Shown piece by piece: positions 15,901 through 18,375 of a stretch of 18,375 bases of DNA; position 1 is the stretch's first letter; each line of letters opens with the position of its first letter. The notes under the pieces were generated by a model. It did not search any database and had not been told where the DNA came from. It worked only from the letters and a program-made list of their open reading frames with translations. The stretch is from Gammaproteobacteria bacterium. Its GTDB lineage: Bacteria > Pseudomonadota > Gammaproteobacteria > SZUA-229. The stretch lies in NCBI GenBank assembly GCA_026197015.1, contig JAPHRB010000138.1, positions 1 to 18,375 of the forward strand, read 5' to 3'. The position numbers were made by a program, and so were the translations under genes.

Positions 15901-16474
15901 CAGCGGTATCAATTAGTACCGCTTCATTGGTAAACCACCAGTCACAGTTACGTGTGCCGCCTATGCCCTGTAAGGCGCCTTTACCAAATTGTTCGGCAAG
16001 CGGAAAATCAAGACTTGAATTCACTAATGCTGTAGTTTTACCTGACCCCGGGGGGCCAATAATGATGTACCAGGGTAGTTCGTAAAGTGCCTTTTTGCTG
16101 CCTTTACCACTAAATTTTAGTTTCTTTAAAGTAGATAACGCATCAGAAAAGCGCTGGTTCATTTGCTGCATTTCTTCTGATGTCTGATTAGATGAACCAT
16201 CAAGTACAAGTGACTCCTGATTGCTTTCAAGGTCGCCAACCAGGTCGTCATTTTGTTTTTTATTCATCAATTGAATGCGAAGATTATTAAGCCCCCATAA
16301 TATTGCGAGTATGATGATCGCAACTAACCGAGCCACTACACTTCCAAGGGGGGCTGAGTTGTCTTCTCCAAATTTTATCATTGGCCCAATAAACCAGACC
16401 ATGATAGATAATGCTAATAAACCGATAAGGGATATGACTATTTTGTTTTTAAAAAACTCTGCGATTTTTTTCAT
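12902..16474 (-). CDS. tssM: T6SS membrane complex subunit TssM (IcmF/VasK)
   Basis: Large inner-membrane protein that spans the periplasm and, with TssL and TssJ, anchors the T6SS to the envelope. It is 1190 residues, normal for the family. Two N-terminal membrane segments (about 12-30 and 43-62) precede a cytoplasmic NTPase-like domain with Walker A GPPGSGKTT at 140-148, AVLIDTAGRY at 185-194 and TKAD at 273-276. The IcmF signature RGIYFTSGTQDGTPIDR is at 381-397. A third membrane segment at about 456-475 leads to the large periplasmic part. The intact Walker A suggests nucleotide binding. No Shine-Dalgarno sequence is evident before the ATG at 16474; the 77-base gap after tssL is very AT-rich with nothing else seen. 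Confidence 0.96.
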   Translation of the reverse strand: MKKIAEFFKNKIVISLIGLLALSIMVWFIGPMIKFGEDNSAPLGSVVARLVAIIILAILWGLNNLRIQLMNKKQNDDLVGDLESNQESLVLDGSSNQTSEEMQQMNQRFSDALSTLKKLKFSGKGSKKALYELPWYIIIGPPGSGKTTALVNSSLDFPLAEQFGKGALQGIGGTRNCDWWFTNEAVLIDTAGRYTTQDSHKVVDSSAWEGFLSLLKRNRRRRPINGAIIAISIHDLLLQTEEERVQHAKVIRTRIDELMEKLEIRFPIYLMFTKADLASGFTDYFEDLSKEEREQVWGISLPNAPKPSQSPDFDYLDAEYNKLLERLYSRELSRIHAERDVKRRAAIQGFPQQVENLKTVIDSFVKQTFVKNRFQFQPYLRGIYFTSGTQDGTPIDRMMSSVSSNFGFGRENVQLQHAQGKSYFLGNLFREVIFPESELVGSNRKFEIIIKWAQRAAYASIALVTIGLLTVWAGSITRHNMYMSEVESYIAEFNAENKRLNLWNKDLRVVLPTLNALAKASIVYDQDEHPWLSGMGLYDGNVDDSANDAYEAQLRELFLPRIIDYLEKQIQKGHQGGDLYSSFRTYLMFNKVEQMDKQLISDWFITDWTQNMQGEASKRKELELHLKALLELELKPSQLNSRVVSQTRNTLLRVPVHKRIYSRIRTKPEFNQKIDILNMFGEAVRDAYTITPATERALLVPYMFTKEGYDNIDLSTDSPVIADIVNERWVLSDDENARVDFVKDDLDEISERVKGLYMADYISHWKKVFEALKIAEFKSVKQATEVLASFTDPVYSPLLSILQVSAANTQLSSQLMQNMNDDHGEGKAGAVTGFMADKFKGTKVDQQFRDMNVLLRESGKKPAPITSIVQKVQQLQDFLGEISVAPDPNKKAYEIAKARYMSGAGNAITSLRSFSKKTPDPVKRWLISISDETWKIILSSAHQYVNSEWKNQVYSQYSQALAGRYPLKRSSGDELALFDFSEFFKPAGTMDKFYTELVKPFINTRKGWSNRVVDNHSLGLSSATLKQIQRAQTIKNVFFRKNPEVPSVSFQLKPYKMDKIDARFLLEVGNQRITYNHGPKFWKDLHWSGEDENKRVRIVFEDLDEDRHEKVFDGPWAWFKLQDRSKIQKTRKSNVYLVTYIVTELVDNKDKQKNKISKVKHQIKYLIKAKSVNNPFSQNLLGSFKCPNNI

Positions 16475-16551
16475 AAATTTTAACTATTATTATTTTATAT
16501 TTAAATAAAGATTAAGTAGCTTAGTGACTTGTCTTTACGGATTTATTAAAA

Positions 16552-17496
16552 TTACTTTATTTCAGGGGTCTTACGTGCAACAGTTCGCATATCGGTAATT
16601 TCATCTAACTGTTTTACTACTGGTGAAGATGATTCATAAAGCCAGATTCTAAACCCGGAATAACTAAGAAATAATATTGCGCCCACAATGCTACCAATAA
16701 CCCACATAGGGACATAATCAGCTAGTGAGTTCCTGGTTTTACCTAAACCACGCCAGCTTGGTGATAATGAACGTTCATATTCACCCCTTTGACGACGTAT
16801 TATATTAAACAGATCATCGCGCATTTGTTCAATCATATCGCGGCCACGATGTATTACTCTGTATTTTCCTTCAAAACCCAGACTTAAAAGAATGTACATC
16901 AGTTCGAGAATATATAAATTCTCTGCAGGCTGTTCTTTCATTCGATCGAGTATAAGAAAGAATTTTTCACCGCCTGAGGTTTCATTGTGAAATACACTTA
17001 GTAGCGTTCTCTGTGGCCAGGCACTTTCACTGCCCCAGGGCGTGTTCAAAACAGCTTCATCAAGCGCAACGCACATGGCGTATCTGGCTGATAAAACAAC
17101 TTCAGGTTTAATCCCCGTTTGTTTGGCTGTGTTTTCGAAGCTTTTAAGTTCATTTACCATCCGCTGATGTAAACCACCTACATCAGGGTGAGAAACAGAA
17201 GTGCGAGTTTTTTCAAATACCGCAATTAAAGTTGATGCGGCATTAACTAACGGGTTTAGCCCGCTACTTGTACTAAAGTATGCGTTTGCAGAACCTGCTG
17301 CTGCCTGTGCCTGAACAGGTTGTTGCTGTTGATAAGCCGGCGGCGACTGCGGTGGCTGTTGCGCAGGTTGTTGTATTGGCTGTTGCGGTGGTTGTTGAGC
17401 ACCACCTCGCCCACCAGGCATAGGTCTGATAACGGTTCGATCGCCATCTACCGATGGTTGTCTGAATACTGTCTTGTCAGAATCATCTGATGACAT
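16552..17496 (-). CDS. tssL: T6SS membrane complex subunit TssL (DotU/IcmH) with phospho-motif N-terminus
   Basis: Inner-membrane partner of TssM, 314 residues. The first 30 residues carry two copies of the PpkA motif, DKTVF (T9) and DRTVIRP (T21). They are followed by a Pro/Gln-rich linker (about 31-65), the DotU cytoplasmic domain (about 80-245, with SARYAMCVALDEAVLNTPWG) and one C-terminal membrane segment (about 261-284). There is no OmpA-like peptidoglycan-binding extension. In Agrobacterium tumefaciens, PpkA phosphorylates a threonine in the N-terminus of TssL and Fha binds it; this arrangement suggests the same. The ATG at 17496 has GGAGC about 8 bases upstream. The gap to tssK is 60 bases. 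Confidence 0.95.
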   Translation of the reverse strand: MSSDDSDKTVFRQPSVDGDRTVIRPMPGGRGGAQQPPQQPIQQPAQQPPQSPPAYQQQQPVQAQAAAGSANAYFSTSSGLNPLVNAASTLIAVFEKTRTSVSHPDVGGLHQRMVNELKSFENTAKQTGIKPEVVLSARYAMCVALDEAVLNTPWGSESAWPQRTLLSVFHNETSGGEKFFLILDRMKEQPAENLYILELMYILLSLGFEGKYRVIHRGRDMIEQMRDDLFNIIRRQRGEYERSLSPSWRGLGKTRNSLADYVPMWVIGSIVGAILFLSYSGFRIWLYESSSPVVKQLDEITDMRTVARKTPEIK

Positions 17497-17556
17497 TATG
17501 TGCTCCGAATTTAAGTGCTAAAAAAGGTATTTCTTAAAATATATTTATGTAAGTTA

Positions 17557-18375
17557 CTATTGGCGAACTGCCCAGAACTCAATTTCCAGTCCTGGGAAAT
17601 CACCACCAATATGTAACGCGAAACCACCTGAATGTTTTAACTCGTTCCAGAAGTCACTCTGTTGGTCTAACTGGAAGTATGTATACCCGGAGTGAAATGG
17701 AATTTGCCGAGGTGCTACAGGTAAAGGTTTAATTGCAATACCCGGCATTGCCGCATTTACCAGCTGACGAATTCGTTCAACCGGTCCAATTTTAATTTGT
17801 GCAGGTAAATGTGTACGTAATGCATCTTCTGGAACATCTGCTCGTACTGATAATACAAACATAGCGGTACCAATAAGTGATCTGTCAGCAATTTCTGCAA
17901 CACGAATGCCGTACTTTTTCTCAACCAGATTAAGAGAAACTGCTGTTTGTTCGTAAACCATACTTAAACAGTTTCTAAGCTCGGTAATAACGGGCGTAAA
18001 AGTAGCCTGTAAATCATCGTGTAGATAAGCCGGAAAACTGGGTGTTCGTTTATTTTTACTAACAAAGGTCGAAAGTTCACCAACCATTTGTACTGACTCG
18101 GCAAATAAATCGACTGGATGTAAACCATTCATTTTTAAAAGATGATTTGACATGGGTTCAAGGCGATTAATTAATTGCAGCATCATATAATCGGCTACTT
18201 CAGCAGTGCCGCCGCGATTAGTGTCAGCAAGTCTGCCTGCAATAGCTTCACCACGGTGATGTAATAAACCTATCAGTTCTGTTAAAAAACCCGTTAACTT
18301 TGGTGATTTCTTGCAATCAAGACAGGTTGCAATATAACTGTCATCTAAAAGAACGTTTTTATCTTCTCGTGATTC
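17557..18375 (-). CDS. tssK: T6SS baseplate subunit TssK (partial, 5' end outside window)
   Basis: Baseplate protein linking the T6SS tail to the membrane complex. The reading frame is open from the window edge (18375) to TAG at 17559-17557, so 272 C-terminal residues are visible and the start lies outside. The family stretch LLHHRGEAIAGRLADTNRGG, followed by VADYMMLQLINR, is near the left end of the visible protein. The C-terminal domain has PVERIRQLVNAAMPGI and ends LEIEFWAVRQ. A typical TssK is about 440 residues, so roughly 170 are missing. The order tssK-tssL-tssM is the usual one. Confidence 0.95.
   Translation of the reverse strand, partial: ESREDKNVLLDDSYIATCLDCKKSPKLTGFLTELIGLLHHRGEAIAGRLADTNRGGTAEVADYMMLQLINRLEPMSNHLLKMNGLHPVDLFAESVQMVGELSTFVSKNKRTPSFPAYLHDDLQATFTPVITELRNCLSMVYEQTAVSLNLVEKKYGIRVAEIADRSLIGTAMFVLSVRADVPEDALRTHLPAQIKIGPVERIRQLVNAAMPGIAIKPLPVAPRQIPFHSGYTYFQLDQQSDFWNELKHSGGFALHIGGDFPGLEIEFWAVRQ

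Noticed and set aside
17256..17447. Second minus-strand frame inside tssL rich in Asn, Arg and Ser
   Set aside because: It is an out-of-frame reading of the Pro/Gln-rich linker; low-complexity DNA explains the open frame.

Overview
This 18.4 kb window is AT-rich gammaproteobacterial chromosome in which every recognisable gene lies on the minus strand, so transcription runs from high to low coordinates. The assignment rests on the conserved queA-tgt-yajC-secD-secF block and on the proteins' close by-eye resemblance to their Escherichia coli counterparts, for example the YajC N-terminus MSFFISDA. I cannot name a genus.

Region A (about 18375 to 8380, read right to left) is one end of a type VI secretion system (T6SS) locus of the threonine-phosphorylation-controlled kind: tssK (entering from outside the window), tssL, tssM, tagF, pppA, ppkA, then a small unrecognised gene. 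TssK, TssL and TssM are baseplate and membrane-complex parts. PpkA (Ser/Thr kinase), PppA (PP2C phosphatase) and TagF form the known post-translational on/off switch. The kinase differs from the Pseudomonas form: it carries an N-terminal array of D-K-T-R type repeats and a C-terminal, probably periplasmic, FGE-sulfatase-like domain. The same D-K/R-T motif occurs in its activation segment and twice at the start of TssL. No Fha protein lies inside the window.

Region B (about 8183 to 5499) is a four-gene proton-channel module: a MotA/TolQ/ExbB homologue, two different ExbD/TolR-like proteins and a TonB/AgmX-like energy transducer. One ExbD paralogue keeps the membrane Asp and the other has Asn in its place. 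The module sits where the tagT-S-R-Q signalling genes lie next to ppkA in Pseudomonas aeruginosa H1-T6SS. Any functional link to the T6SS is inference; a 196-base gap with a possible promoter separates the two.

Region C (5407 to 1) is housekeeping: queA and tgt (queuosine tRNA modification), then yajC, secD and secF (SecYEG accessory complex, secF leaving the window). An 83-base palindromic repeat with 7-base periodic arms sits between queA and tgt and supplies the last codons and stop of queA. A good sigma70-type promoter precedes yajC, and a strong hairpin lies between yajC and secD.

No stretch over 300 bases lacks a gene. I saw no RNA genes, CRISPR arrays, insertion sequences or integrases.
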